Source: Streptomyces sp. NBC_00078
GTDB taxonomy: Bacteria; Actinomycetota; Actinomycetes; Streptomycetales; Streptomycetaceae
DNA length: 64,000 nt
Reading direction: 5' to 3'
Assembly: GCF_026343335.1 (NCBI RefSeq)
Contig: NZ_JAPELX010000001.1
Span: 8,742,001-8,806,000 of the forward strand
The notes beneath the pieces are model-generated. The model saw nothing but the letters and a program-made list of their open reading frames with translations, had not been told where the DNA came from and did not search any database. The position numbers and the translations under genes were made by a program. This document shows positions 49,523-57,657 of this stretch, piece after piece; within the stretch, counting starts at the first letter, position 1; every line of letters starts with the position of its first letter.

Positions 49523-51376
49523 ATGTACTCACCCGCCACTCTGCCCCGACCAGCGAACCGCACCGGACGCCGAGCCATCTGGTCCGCCGCCGTCCTCGTG
49601 ACCTCCCTGGCCGCGACCCTGATACCCGCCGCCCCCTCCCGGGCCGCGGACACCAGCGTCACCGTCGACTTCGCCAACGCCGGAGGCGCCCCCACCTACC
49701 GCGCCTCCGGAATGATCTACGGGATGACGCCGAACGGCTCACTCCCGCAGGACCACTTCTTCAAGGACATCAAGTGGCACTTCATGCGGGCCGGCGGCGC
49801 CCAGCTCAACAGCGGCGGCTATGCCACCAGCCTCGCCGAGTACCAGACCCGCTGGAACTCGACCCTGGCGCAGTACAGGCGCACCGCCGCCCTCGGCGGG
49901 ACCTTCGTGATCCTGCCGCACGACCTGTGGGGCGCCGACAGCACCACCCACGTGGGCTGGCCCGGTGACAACGGAAACTGGACGCAGTTCGACAACTTCG
50001 TCACCCAGCTCATAGGCGACGTCAAAGCCAACAACATGACGGTCCAGTGGGACCTGTGGAACGAGCCCGACGGCAGCGGCTTCTGGGGCGCCTCGCAGGC
50101 GCAGTACCTGCAGATGTGGTCGCGGTTCTACGCCCGGGTCCGGGCGGCGTTCCCGGACCAGCTCATCGTGGGCCCCAGCATCGCCGGCCAGCCCACCTCC
50201 TCCAACAGCTGGTGGACCACGTATCTCAACTACGTCAAGGCCAACAACGTCGCCCCCGACATCTACAGCTGGCACGACGAACCCGCCGACCCCGTCCCGG
50301 GTGTCGCGAGCGCCAACTCCACCCTCGCCGCCGCGGGGCTGACCAACACCCGCCCCTACCAGATCAACGAGTACGCTGCGCTCTCCCAGCAGAACCCCGG
50401 CGGCGGAGCCTGGTTCATCGGCCGCCTGGAGCGGGCCGGCGCCGACGGCCTGCGGGGCAACTGGGCCTCCGGCACCGCCCTGCACGACGACGAGGCGAAC
50501 CTGCTCACCAAGAACAGCGCCGGCCAGTACCTGCCGCTGGGCGAGTGGTTCATGTACCGCTACTACGGCTCCCAGACCGGCAACATCGTCAACCTCGTCC
50601 CCGGCTCCGGCACCGACGGCCTCGCCACCAAGGACAACACCGCGAAGAACGCCAAGATCCTGCTCGGCAGCAACGGCAACACCGGCAACGTCACCGTCAA
50701 CCTCACCGGCCTGGCCAGCACCTCGGTGGTGGAGAGCGGCAAGGTCCGCGCGGTCGTCCAGCGCGTCCCCTACAACAACGGCGCCGCGGTGGCAGGCCCG
50801 GAGACGATCTCCGACACCACCCTGACGGTCAGCAACAACGCGGCCTCGGTCAGCCTGCCCTGGAGCAACGCCAAGGACGGCTACACCGTCACCCTGCTCC
50901 CGCCGTCCAACACGACGGTCTCCACGGTCGCGGTCAGCGAGAACAGCGGCCAGTGCCTGGACGACACCAACCTGAGCACCGCCAACGGCACCCAGTACCA
51001 GCAGTGGAACTGCGAGGGCGGCTACCAGCAGATGCTCGACCTCAAGCCGGTCAGCGGAAAGACCAATACCTACACCGTGGTCAACGAGCTCAGCGGCAAG
51101 TGCCTCGACGTCTCGGGGGCGTCCACCGCCGACGGGGCCGGCGTCATCCAGTACACCTGCAGCGGCGCCACCAACCAGCAGTTCACCCTCGATCCGGTCA
51201 CCGCGCTGGGCAACAGCAAGGACTACCAGCTGGTCGCCGTCCACAGCGGCAAGTGCGTGGATGTCAGCAACGTCTCGACCACGGCAGGCGCGCTGATCCA
51301 CCAGTGGACCTGTGACCCGGCGAGCGCGCTGAACAACAAGAGGAACCAGATCTGGCGCCTCCAGGGCATGGGCTGA
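49523..51376 (+). CDS. Secreted GH39-like glycoside hydrolase with C-terminal ricin-B lectin domain (copy 1)
   Basis: The 617-residue protein has a signal peptide (to SRAA about residue 41), a clan GH-A barrel with acid/base Glu181 in DLWNEPDGSGFW and nucleophile Glu283 in YQINEYAA, a beta-sandwich (about 370-465: NVTVNLTGLASTSVVESGKV) typical of GH39-like enzymes, and a ricin-B/CBM13 domain with QCLDDTNLSTANGTQYQQW, KCLDVSGASTADGAGVIQY and KCVDVSNVSTTAGALIHQW. Such enzymes release xylose- or arabinose-containing units. The Gly-Gly-Asn-Thr-rich (STTAGALIHQW) lectin binds polysaccharide. It duplicates the next gene. Confidence 0.9.
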   Translation: MYSPATLPRPANRTGRRAIWSAAVLVTSLAATLIPAAPSRAADTSVTVDFANAGGAPTYRASGMIYGMTPNGSLPQDHFFKDIKWHFMRAGGAQLNSGGYATSLAEYQTRWNSTLAQYRRTAALGGTFVILPHDLWGADSTTHVGWPGDNGNWTQFDNFVTQLIGDVKANNMTVQWDLWNEPDGSGFWGASQAQYLQMWSRFYARVRAAFPDQLIVGPSIAGQPTSSNSWWTTYLNYVKANNVAPDIYSWHDEPADPVPGVASANSTLAAAGLTNTRPYQINEYAALSQQNPGGGAWFIGRLERAGADGLRGNWASGTALHDDEANLLTKNSAGQYLPLGEWFMYRYYGSQTGNIVNLVPGSGTDGLATKDNTAKNAKILLGSNGNTGNVTVNLTGLASTSVVESGKVRAVVQRVPYNNGAAVAGPETISDTTLTVSNNAASVSLPWSNAKDGYTVTLLPPSNTTVSTVAVSENSGQCLDDTNLSTANGTQYQQWNCEGGYQQMLDLKPVSGKTNTYTVVNELSGKCLDVSGASTADGAGVIQYTCSGATNQQFTLDPVTALGNSKDYQLVAVHSGKCVDVSNVSTTAGALIHQWTCDPASALNNKRNQIWRLQGMG

Positions 51377-51551
51377 CTCGGCGGCGTGGGCTCCCAGCAC
51401 GGCAGGGAGCACACGCCCGGGCCAGCCGGACTGACGCGCCGGACGGATTCCGACTCGATGCCGGGAGGCCGTCCTGGTTCGGGCGACCGATGAACCGTTC
51501 GCCGTCCCACAGCCCGTGACGGCCCGATCCCGGATGCGCCCCCGCCTCCGC

Positions 51552-51654
51552 CCTCGTCACCGGAACGGGCCGCCTGCGCGACCGCGCCTACACCTGGACC
51601 GCCAGCAGCTCCCTCCTCCTGGCCGAAGCACACGCCCACCGAGAGAGCCGCTGA
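51552..51654 (+). pseudogene. Duplicated C-terminal remnant of the GH63-like gene
   Basis: The frame ending TGA 51652-51654 reads VTGTGRLRDRAYTWTASSSL, LLAEAHAHRESR, nearly identical to the end of the GH63-like protein (TGTGLRDRAYTWTASSYLLL). It is not an independent gene: no start or ribosome site is present. The remaining ~175 bp on its left (51377-51551) show no match and no gene. It records the breakpoint of the tandem duplication. Confidence 0.85.
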
Positions 51655-51724
51655 CCGGCCGCCTCCCCGCAGCCCTGGGACCCTTCCCGCCCCGGACTCC
51701 CCCCGAAAATGCAGGAGCCGCACC

Positions 51725-53572
51725 ATGAAATCCCCCTGGACACGTCCCAGACCCGCCGCCCGCACCGGACGCCGGGCGACAGCGTCCGCAGTCGTCCTCC
51801 TGGCCGCGCTCGCCACGACCCTGATACCGGCTGCCTCCTCCCAGGCCGCGGACACCAGCGTCACCGTCGACTTCGCCAACGCCGGAGGCGCCCCCACCTA
51901 CCGCGCCTCCGGCACCCTGTACGGGATGAGCCCCGACGGCTCGCTGCCGCAGGACCACTTCTACAAGGACATCAAGTGGAACTCCGAGCGGGCCGGCGGT
52001 GCCCAGCTCAACAACGGCGGCTACGGCACCAGCCTCGCCGCCTACCAGACCCGCTGGAACGCCACGCTCGCCCAGTACAAGCGCACCGCCGCCCTCGGCG
52101 GCACCTTCATCCTCCTCCCGCACGACCTGTGGGGCGCCGACAGCACCACCAGCCAGGCCTTCCCCGGCGACAACGGCGACTGGACCAAGTTCGACGCCTT
52201 CGTCAACCAGCTCTTCTCCGACGTCAAGGCCAACCACATGACGGTCCAGTGGGACCTCTGGAACGAGCCCAACGGCCAGGGGTTCTGGCCCCGGCCGGAG
52301 ACCCAGTACCTCCAGATGTGGTCCCGCTTCTACGCCGCCGTCCGCGCCAACTTCCCCGGCCAGCTCATCGTCGGCCCCAGCTACTCCCAGCACCCCGAGA
52401 ACAACACCTGGTGGCAGGCGTTCCTGCCCTACGTCAAGACCAACAACGTCGTCCCCGACATCTGGAGCTGGCACGCCGAGGCCGGTGACCCCGTCGCCGA
52501 CGCCGGCGCCATGGACGGCCTGCTCTCCTCCTACGGCCTCACCAACACCCGCCCCTACCAGATCAACGAGTACGCCACGCTCGCCCAGCAGAACCCCGGC
52601 GGCGGCGCCTGGTACATCAGCCGCCTGGAACGCGCCGGCGCCGACGGTCTGCGCGGCAACTGGGCCTCCGGCACCAACCTGCACGACGACGAGGCCAACC
52701 TCCTCACCAAGAACAGCGTCGGCCAGTACCTGCCGCTGGGCGAGTGGTTCATGTACCGCTACTACGGCTCCCAGACCGGCAACGTCGTCAACCTCGTCCC
52801 CGGCTCCGGCGTCGACGGCCTGGCCACCAAGGACAACACCGCGAAGAACGCCAAGGTGCTGCTCGGCAGCAACGGCAACACCGGCAACGTCACCGTCAAC
52901 CTCACCGGCCTGAACACCACCTCGGTCGTGGAGAGCGGCAAGGTCCGCGCCGTCGTCCAGCGCGTGCCCGGCGTCAACGGCGCCGTCACCGGGCCCACCA
53001 CCATCTCCGACACCACCCTGACCGTCAGCAACAACGCCGCCTCGGTGACGATCCCCTACACCAACGCCAAGGACGGCTACACCGTCACCCTCCTGCCGCC
53101 GTCCAACACCACCGTCTCCACGGTCGCCGTCAGCGAGAACAGCGGTCAGTGCCTGGACGACACCAACCTGAGCACCGCCAACGGCACCCAGTACCAGCAG
53201 TACTACTGCGAGGGCGGCTACCAGCAGATGCTCGACCTCAAGCCGGTCAGCGGCAAGACCAACACATACACGGTGGTCAACGAACTCAGCGGCAAGTGCC
53301 TCGACGTCTCCGGGGGCTCCACCGCCGACGACGCCGCCGTCATCCAGTACACCTGCAGCGGCGCCACCAACCAGCAGTTCACCCTCAACCCCGTCACTGC
53401 CCTCAGCAACAGCCAGGACTACCAACTCGTCGCCGTCCACAGCGGCAAGTGCGTCGACGTCAGCGATGTCTCGAAGACGGCCGGAGCCAAGATCCACCAG
53501 TGGACCTGTGACCCCGCCAGCGCACTGAGCACCAAGAAGAACCAGATCTGGCGCCTCCAGGGCAAGGGCTGA
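51725..53572 (+). CDS. Secreted GH39-like glycoside hydrolase with ricin-B lectin domain (copy 2)
   Basis: The 615-residue paralogue of the previous gene keeps the same architecture: signal peptide (to SSQAAD), acid/base Glu181 in DLWNEPNGQGFW, nucleophile Glu282 in YQINEYATLA, the same beta-sandwich and three ricin repeats (DDTNLSTANGTQYQQYYC, DVSGGSTADDAAVIQYTC, DVSDVSKTAGAKIHQWTC). Substitutions cluster in loops after the acid/base (GSGFWGASQ to GQGFWPRPE) and in the substrate loop SIAGQPTSSNSW to SYSQHPENNTWW, so the copies may differ in specificity. A strong terminator follows at 53600. Confidence 0.9.
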   Translation: MKSPWTRPRPAARTGRRATASAVVLLAALATTLIPAASSQAADTSVTVDFANAGGAPTYRASGTLYGMSPDGSLPQDHFYKDIKWNSERAGGAQLNNGGYGTSLAAYQTRWNATLAQYKRTAALGGTFILLPHDLWGADSTTSQAFPGDNGDWTKFDAFVNQLFSDVKANHMTVQWDLWNEPNGQGFWPRPETQYLQMWSRFYAAVRANFPGQLIVGPSYSQHPENNTWWQAFLPYVKTNNVVPDIWSWHAEAGDPVADAGAMDGLLSSYGLTNTRPYQINEYATLAQQNPGGGAWYISRLERAGADGLRGNWASGTNLHDDEANLLTKNSVGQYLPLGEWFMYRYYGSQTGNVVNLVPGSGVDGLATKDNTAKNAKVLLGSNGNTGNVTVNLTGLNTTSVVESGKVRAVVQRVPGVNGAVTGPTTISDTTLTVSNNAASVTIPYTNAKDGYTVTLLPPSNTTVSTVAVSENSGQCLDDTNLSTANGTQYQQYYCEGGYQQMLDLKPVSGKTNTYTVVNELSGKCLDVSGGSTADDAAVIQYTCSGATNQQFTLNPVTALSNSQDYQLVAVHSGKCVDVSDVSKTAGAKIHQWTCDPASALSTKKNQIWRLQGKG

Positions 53573-53599
53573 CACCGTCCGCCCCGGGAGCTTCCCGGC

Positions 53600-53637
53600 A
53601 GGGCGGCCGTACGGCATCACTGCCGTACGGCCGCCCT
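53600..53637. terminator. Very strong hairpin terminator after the GH39-like pair
   Basis: AGGGCGGCCGTACGGCA (53600-53616) and its exact complement (53621-53637) make a 17-bp perfect stem with a TCAC loop. The loop contains the stop of the minus-strand gene, so the stem includes the last six codons of that gene and may stop both convergent transcripts. Confidence 0.9.
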
Positions 53638-53901
53638 TCGCTTGTGCCCGGCCGGCTTCACGACGTGGCCGCAGACGGTGCAGACCACGCCCAGGACGAG
53701 GAGGTCCCCGGAGTAGGTGAGCAGGCTTGCGACCTGGACCAGGAGGCCGAGCCCCCACAGTCGGGGGTTGCGCACGATGCGGCGCAGCAGTCGGCCGGGC
53801 ACACGGTTGCCGGTGAAGGCATAGATGCCCAGTGAGCCCACGCACAGCGAGACGAGGGCGACAAGGCCCAGGCTGAGCAACATCATTGAGCCGTACGACA
53901 T
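53617..53901 (-). CDS. Small two-helix membrane protein
   Basis: ATG 53901 gives 94 residues: MSYGSMMLLSLGLVALVSLC and VGSLGIYAFTG form helix 1, LWGLGLLVQVASLLTYSGDL and LLVLGVVCTVC form helices 2-3, ending HKRRAAVRQ. The 11 residues upstream in frame (MSRTEQSGGCL) are probably not used. It has three cysteines (VCTVCGH may be a CxxC). Function unknown. It runs towards the GH39-like pair and ends inside their terminator. Confidence 0.6.
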   Translation of the reverse strand: MSYGSMMLLSLGLVALVSLCVGSLGIYAFTGNRVPGRLLRRIVRNPRLWGLGLLVQVASLLTYSGDLLVLGVVCTVCGHVVKPAGHKRRAAVRQ

Positions 53902-54108
53902 GAGACACCCCCCAGATTGTTCTGTACGGGACAATATCCCCGGCCAGGAGCCCCATGTTCACCGGGTCAGCATCCAGCACTGCTGAGGGGTGTGCGGCCA
54001 CGACCGGGAGGCGCGGCCTTTCCGGTGGCGGCTAAAAGTACTGAATGCGGGGGTGTCGCATCAGCGGCTCCCTGCCGCTCGGCAGGCGGTGACGTACGCG
54101 TCGGCTGA

Positions 54109-54122
54109 TGGAATCGCTCCCA
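54109..54122. promoter_or_regulatory. Degenerate CebR-type box
   Basis: TGGAATCGCTCCCA differs at two positions from the CebR operator TGGGAGCGCTCCCA. It lies about 140 bp upstream of the perfect copy. Confidence 0.35.
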
Positions 54123-54251
54123 CTGGTGCAACGGACGGTAGCGCCAACACGACTGGAAGCACAGGGGTGTTGCCCAACTTTTCTCGACTCGTCCAGATCC
54201 AGCGATTCAACTTCTTGACGTCTTGACCGAGCGCACACCTGTCCCCACTAT

Positions 54252-54265
54252 TGGGAGCGCTCCCA
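54252..54265. promoter_or_regulatory. CebR-type operator, perfect
   Basis: TGGGAGCGCTCCCA is the known 14-bp palindrome bound by the cellobiose/cellotriose-responsive LacI protein CebR in Streptomyces. It lies 408 bp upstream of the GH12 gene start; the promoter was not pinned down. Confidence 0.8.
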
Positions 54266-54610
54266 CTGGTTCAAGTCTTGACCCCCTCGAGCCGCACTCC
54301 GCAAGGAGGAACCAGAACCATGGATCCCGGACGCAAGAGCACGGCCACGCACCAGACGTCGCTCACAGAGGCCGCGCCGCACCGCCCCTCGCCCCGCACC
54401 GCTTCTGGGCCCGTGCGCACAACGCCCTGGTCGTGAACCCGGCCGCGGTGAACTCGTACGCGAGCGCCCCAGCCACCCCTTGAAGTTCCGCGTGCCGCAC
54501 TCCGTCGCAGCCTGACGGGGTCACCAGCCGGGCGGCCCTCAGTCCCCAGAGGGCTGCCCGGCGTTGTCGCCAGGAACAAGATCGACCCACCCGTCCCGGC
54601 GAACCCCCAG

Positions 54611-54622
54611 GGGAGCGCTCCC
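54611..54622. promoter_or_regulatory. CebR-type operator, core match
   Basis: GGGAGCGCTCCC (outer T and A replaced by G on both sides) occurs 51 bp before the cellulase start, close to the expected promoter or leader. The rest of the 54000-54672 stretch shows no gene. Confidence 0.65.
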
Positions 54623-54672
54623 GAACCGAGGACGCTCCGCCGCTTCCCCTCACACCCCCGCGGAGGATCCGC

Positions 54673-55803
54673 ATGCAACTCCCACTCCCCAACCCCAGGA
54701 GCAGAGCACAGGCCGTGCTCGGAGCCCTGCTCACGGCACTGCTCACCCTCACGGCGCTGCTCACCGCCGCTCCGCCGTCACACGCCGACTCGACCATCTG
54801 CGAGCAGTTCGGCTCGACCACGATCCAGGGCCGTTACGTCGTCCAGAACAACCGCTGGGGCACCGACGCCACCCAGTGCGTCACCGCCACGGCCTCCGGC
54901 TTCAGGGTCGCCCAGGCCGACGGCGCGGTTCCGACGAACGGCGGCCCGAAGTCCTACCCGTCCGTCTTCTACGGCTGTCACTACACCAACTGCTCACCCG
55001 GTACGAACCTCCCGGCCCGGCTGAGTTCGATCTCGAACGCGCCCACGAGCATCTCCTACAACTATGTCAGCGGCGCGGTCTACGACGCCGCGTACGACAT
55101 ATGGCTGGACCCGACACCCCGCACCGACGGTGTGAACCGCACCGAGATCATGATCTGGTTCAACCGCGTGGGGGGCGTGCAGCCGGTCGGCTCGCAGACC
55201 GGCACCACCTCCGTGGCCGGCCGTTCATGGCAGGTGTGGAGCGGCAACAACGGCACCAACGACGTGCTGACCTTCGTCGCACCGTCTGCCATCAACAGCT
55301 GGAACTTCGACGTGATGGACTTCCTCCGCCAGGCCGTCTCCCGGGGACTCGCGCAGGACAACTGGTACCTGACGAGCATTCAGGCAGGGTTCGAGCCCTG
55401 GCAGAACGGGGCGGGACTGGCGGTGACGTCGTTCTCCTCGACCGTGAACCTCGGCGGAGGCACCCCCGGCGGTCCGGGTGGCTCGTCGGCGTGCAAGGTG
55501 GCCTACGGAACGAACGTGTGGCAGGGAGGCTTCACCGCCGAGGTCACCGTGACCAATACCGGTTCCTCTCCCGTCAACGGCTGGAGTCTCGCGTTCACAC
55601 TGCCGTCAGGCCAGAAGACAACGAGTGTGTGGAACGCCAACCTCTCCCCGTCATCGGGGGCGGTGACCGCCGGCGGTCAGCAGTACAACGGGGACATCGC
55701 CCCCGGCGGGCAGGTGTCCTTCGGGTTCCAGGGCACCTACGGCGGCACCTTCGCCAAACCGGCGGGCTTCAGCCTGAACGGCACGGCCTGTACCGCCGCG
55801 TGA
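54673..55803 (+). CDS. Secreted GH12 endoglucanase with CBM2 (CelB-type)
   Basis: The 376-residue protein has a Sec signal peptide (cleavage after PSHA near 38), a GH12 catalytic domain (DSTICEQFGSTTIQGRYVVQ, NNRWGTDATQCVTATASGF, catalytic Glu158 in NRTEIMIWFN and Glu241 in GFEPWQNG), a Gly-rich linker GGGTPGGPGGSS, and a C-terminal CBM2 (SACKVAYGTNVWQGGFTAEV, NGWSLAFTLPSGQ) that binds crystalline cellulose. This matches Streptomyces CelB-type 1,4-beta-glucanases. CebR-type palindromes upstream imply induction by cello-oligosaccharides. The next gene encodes a LacI-family protein. Confidence 0.92.
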   Translation: MQLPLPNPRSRAQAVLGALLTALLTLTALLTAAPPSHADSTICEQFGSTTIQGRYVVQNNRWGTDATQCVTATASGFRVAQADGAVPTNGGPKSYPSVFYGCHYTNCSPGTNLPARLSSISNAPTSISYNYVSGAVYDAAYDIWLDPTPRTDGVNRTEIMIWFNRVGGVQPVGSQTGTTSVAGRSWQVWSGNNGTNDVLTFVAPSAINSWNFDVMDFLRQAVSRGLAQDNWYLTSIQAGFEPWQNGAGLAVTSFSSTVNLGGGTPGGPGGSSACKVAYGTNVWQGGFTAEVTVTNTGSSPVNGWSLAFTLPSGQKTTSVWNANLSPSSGAVTAGGQQYNGDIAPGGQVSFGFQGTYGGTFAKPAGFSLNGTACTAA

Positions 55804-55985
55804 AATCGGCCGGCCCACCCTGCCTGACCCGCCCATCGCAACGCCCTCCCAACGCAAGCTCGGCGCCCACACGGGCCACGCGCATGGCCAACTCTGCCTA
55901 TCCGGGGCCGAGTTGTCAGCCACCGATGTTGCTGCGCCGCGGTGCCTTCCGCCGTAAGATCGGTGATCTCGTGGGGGAGGTGGTC

Positions 55986-57008
55986 ATGGGCAGGCGACGC
56001 CCTGGGGCGCCCACGCTGGAAGAGGTGGCCGCCCACGCCGGGGTGGGGCGAGGCACGGTCTCCCGCGTCGTCAACAACGCGGCCGGCGTGGCCGATTCGA
56101 CACGCCGGGCCGTACAGCGAGCCATCGAGGAACTGGGTTACGTGCCCAATCTCGCCGCCCGGTCCCTGGCCGGGCAGCGGGCCGACGCCGTGGCCCTCGT
56201 CCTGACGGAACCGGACTGGAGGCAGTTCGCGGAGCCGTTCTTCTCGGAAATCGTGAGTTCGATCGGCGACGGGCTGGCCGACACCGGCATGCAACTGATG
56301 CTGACTCTGGTCCGCTCGAAGTCCGAGCGACAGCGCTTTTTGGAGTACGCGCGCGGCGGCCGGGTCGACGGCGCCCTGCTGATGTCCGTGCACGCGGGCG
56401 ATCGGCTGCCGGACATGCTCGCCGAGGCGCGGTTGCCGACCGTGCTGCTGGGGCGTCGCTCGGCCGACGAGTACGTCAGCCACGTGGACGCGGACAACCT
56501 GGGCGGCGCCCGCAGTGCCGTCTCCTACCTGCTGAAACAGGGCCGTCGAGCGATCGCCACCATTACGGGACCGCTGGACATGTACGTCGCGCAGGCAAGG
56601 CTTCAGGGTTACCGCAACGCCCTGGAGCTGACCGGTCTGAAGAGTCCGCACTCCCTGGTTGCCGAAGGCGATTTCTCGCAGGACAGCGGTCGCCGTGCCA
56701 TGACGGAGCTCCTGGAACGGCACCCGGAGATCGACGGCGTCCTCGCCGCGTCGGACACCACGGCGGCCGGGGCGCTGCAGGCGCTGCGGGCCGCGGGACG
56801 GCGCGTTCCCCAGGACGTCGCCGTGATCGGCTTCGACGACTTTCCGCTGGCCCAGCGCACCGAGCCGCGCCTGACCACAGTGCGCCAGCCGTTGGAGGAG
56901 ATAGGACGAGCCATGATCAGGCTGCTGCTGGAGGAGATCGAGGAGCCGTACGTGGCCTGGCGCCACGTCATCCTGCATACGGAGCTGGTCGTTCGTGAAT
57001 CGGCGTGA
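55986..57008 (+). CDS. LacI-family regulator (CebR-like)
   Basis: ATG 55986 follows GGGGAGGTGGTC. The 340-residue regulator begins MGRRRPGAPTLEEVAAHAGV with the LacI HTH GRGTVSRVVNNAAGVADSTR and hinge RSLAGQRADAVAL, then the core with FFSEIVSSIGDGLADTGMQL, ITGPLDMYVAQARLQGYRNA and VIGFDDFPLAQRTEPRLTTV. This N-terminus (RRRPGAPTLEEVAAHAGVGRGTVSRV) is the form found in CebR, so the upstream TGGGAGCGCTCCCA boxes are its expected sites, although the classical cebR gene lies with cebEFG. It may be a second CebR-like protein for local control. Confidence 0.9.
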   Translation: MGRRRPGAPTLEEVAAHAGVGRGTVSRVVNNAAGVADSTRRAVQRAIEELGYVPNLAARSLAGQRADAVALVLTEPDWRQFAEPFFSEIVSSIGDGLADTGMQLMLTLVRSKSERQRFLEYARGGRVDGALLMSVHAGDRLPDMLAEARLPTVLLGRRSADEYVSHVDADNLGGARSAVSYLLKQGRRAIATITGPLDMYVAQARLQGYRNALELTGLKSPHSLVAEGDFSQDSGRRAMTELLERHPEIDGVLAASDTTAAGALQALRAAGRRVPQDVAVIGFDDFPLAQRTEPRLTTVRQPLEEIGRAMIRLLLEEIEEPYVAWRHVILHTELVVRESA

Positions 57009-57086
57009 CGAGCGGGGCGCGGGCGGCGGGTACAGGACGCGGTCTGCCGGAGTCTCATAAGCCCGGTGCAACGGCGCCGAGTTGCC

Positions 57087-57145
57087 CGAACCGGTATACG
57101 TTCCGGTCTTCCGAAATACCGGCAGGAATGGAGCGAATCGGTTCG
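57087..57145. promoter_or_regulatory. Degenerate copies of the first LacI operator upstream of the GH54 run
   Basis: CCGAACCGGTATAC at 57086-57099 and CGAATCGGTTCG at 57134-57145 (one mismatch to CGAACCGGTTCG) lie about 510-570 bp before the GH54 gene; TCGAATCGATTC at 57470-57481 has two mismatches. They suggest that the LacI protein encoded at 43.4 kb, or a close relative, also controls this group. Confidence 0.45.
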
Positions 57146-57149
57146 ACGT

Positions 57150-57157
57150 AAGCGCTT
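57150..57157. promoter_or_regulatory. AAGCGCTT palindrome (site A)
   Basis: The octamer lies in the context GTAAGCGCTTCGAC, directly after the degenerate CGAATCGGTTCG box. Similar AAGCGCTT cores are typical of LacI-type regulators. Confidence 0.45.
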
Positions 57158-57589
57158 CGACAGGACGGCGCGACCGGCCGCGTGTGGGTTCGATGGCGTT
57201 CCGGGAGCTGAATGTGTCACCGACATCTGGTGGGGGTCCGGCCCGGTCGGCCAGTGCCCTCGATGTCGGCCCTCCCGGGTCCGATCCGATCGGCTGCGCT
57301 CCTGTTCAGCGGCATGATGGTGGGTCACACGGATGGTCCGGATCCTGCCGCCGGTCGCTGCTGGCCTTCCGTCGGTTTCCGCGCGGCAAGCGGTGGCGGC
57401 GCGGTGCGCCTGTTTCGGACCGCAACTTTTCGACGGTGCTGACGGCTTGCGTAACACGGGAATCAGCAGTCGAATCGATTCCGCAACAAGGTGCGCAGCA
57501 GAGGCCTGTGCACTCTTGGCAGCCCCGAGGCACCGGGAGCACCGGCTCCCGCAGAACCTCTCTGCATCCCACTGCACAACGGCACGTTC

Positions 57590-57597
57590 AAGCGCTT
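57590..57597. promoter_or_regulatory. AAGCGCTT palindrome (site B)
   Basis: The context TTCAAGCGCTTCGG, 60 bp before the GH54 start, repeats the core of site A 440 bp away. The 649 bp between 57009 and 57657 otherwise hold no gene. Confidence 0.45.
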
Positions 57598-57657
57598 CGG
57601 TATGCAACAGCGCCACCACAACCCGACAGGGTTGCGCCGGCACGGTAGGGAGACCAG

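Larger units (their letters stand above)
49361..53572 (+). repeat. Tandem duplication of a ~2.2 kb unit (GH63-like gene tail + GH39-like gene)
   Basis: Two copies follow each other with an offset of about 2.2 kb: the GH63-like tail ends at 49449 and again (remnant) at 51654 (offset 2205), and the GH39-like genes start at 49523 and 51725 (offset 2202). Both the tail and the enzymes match. The duplication must have started inside the GH63-like gene. The second copy's intergenic DNA still carries the last ~30 codons of that gene as a remnant. Confidence 0.85.
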
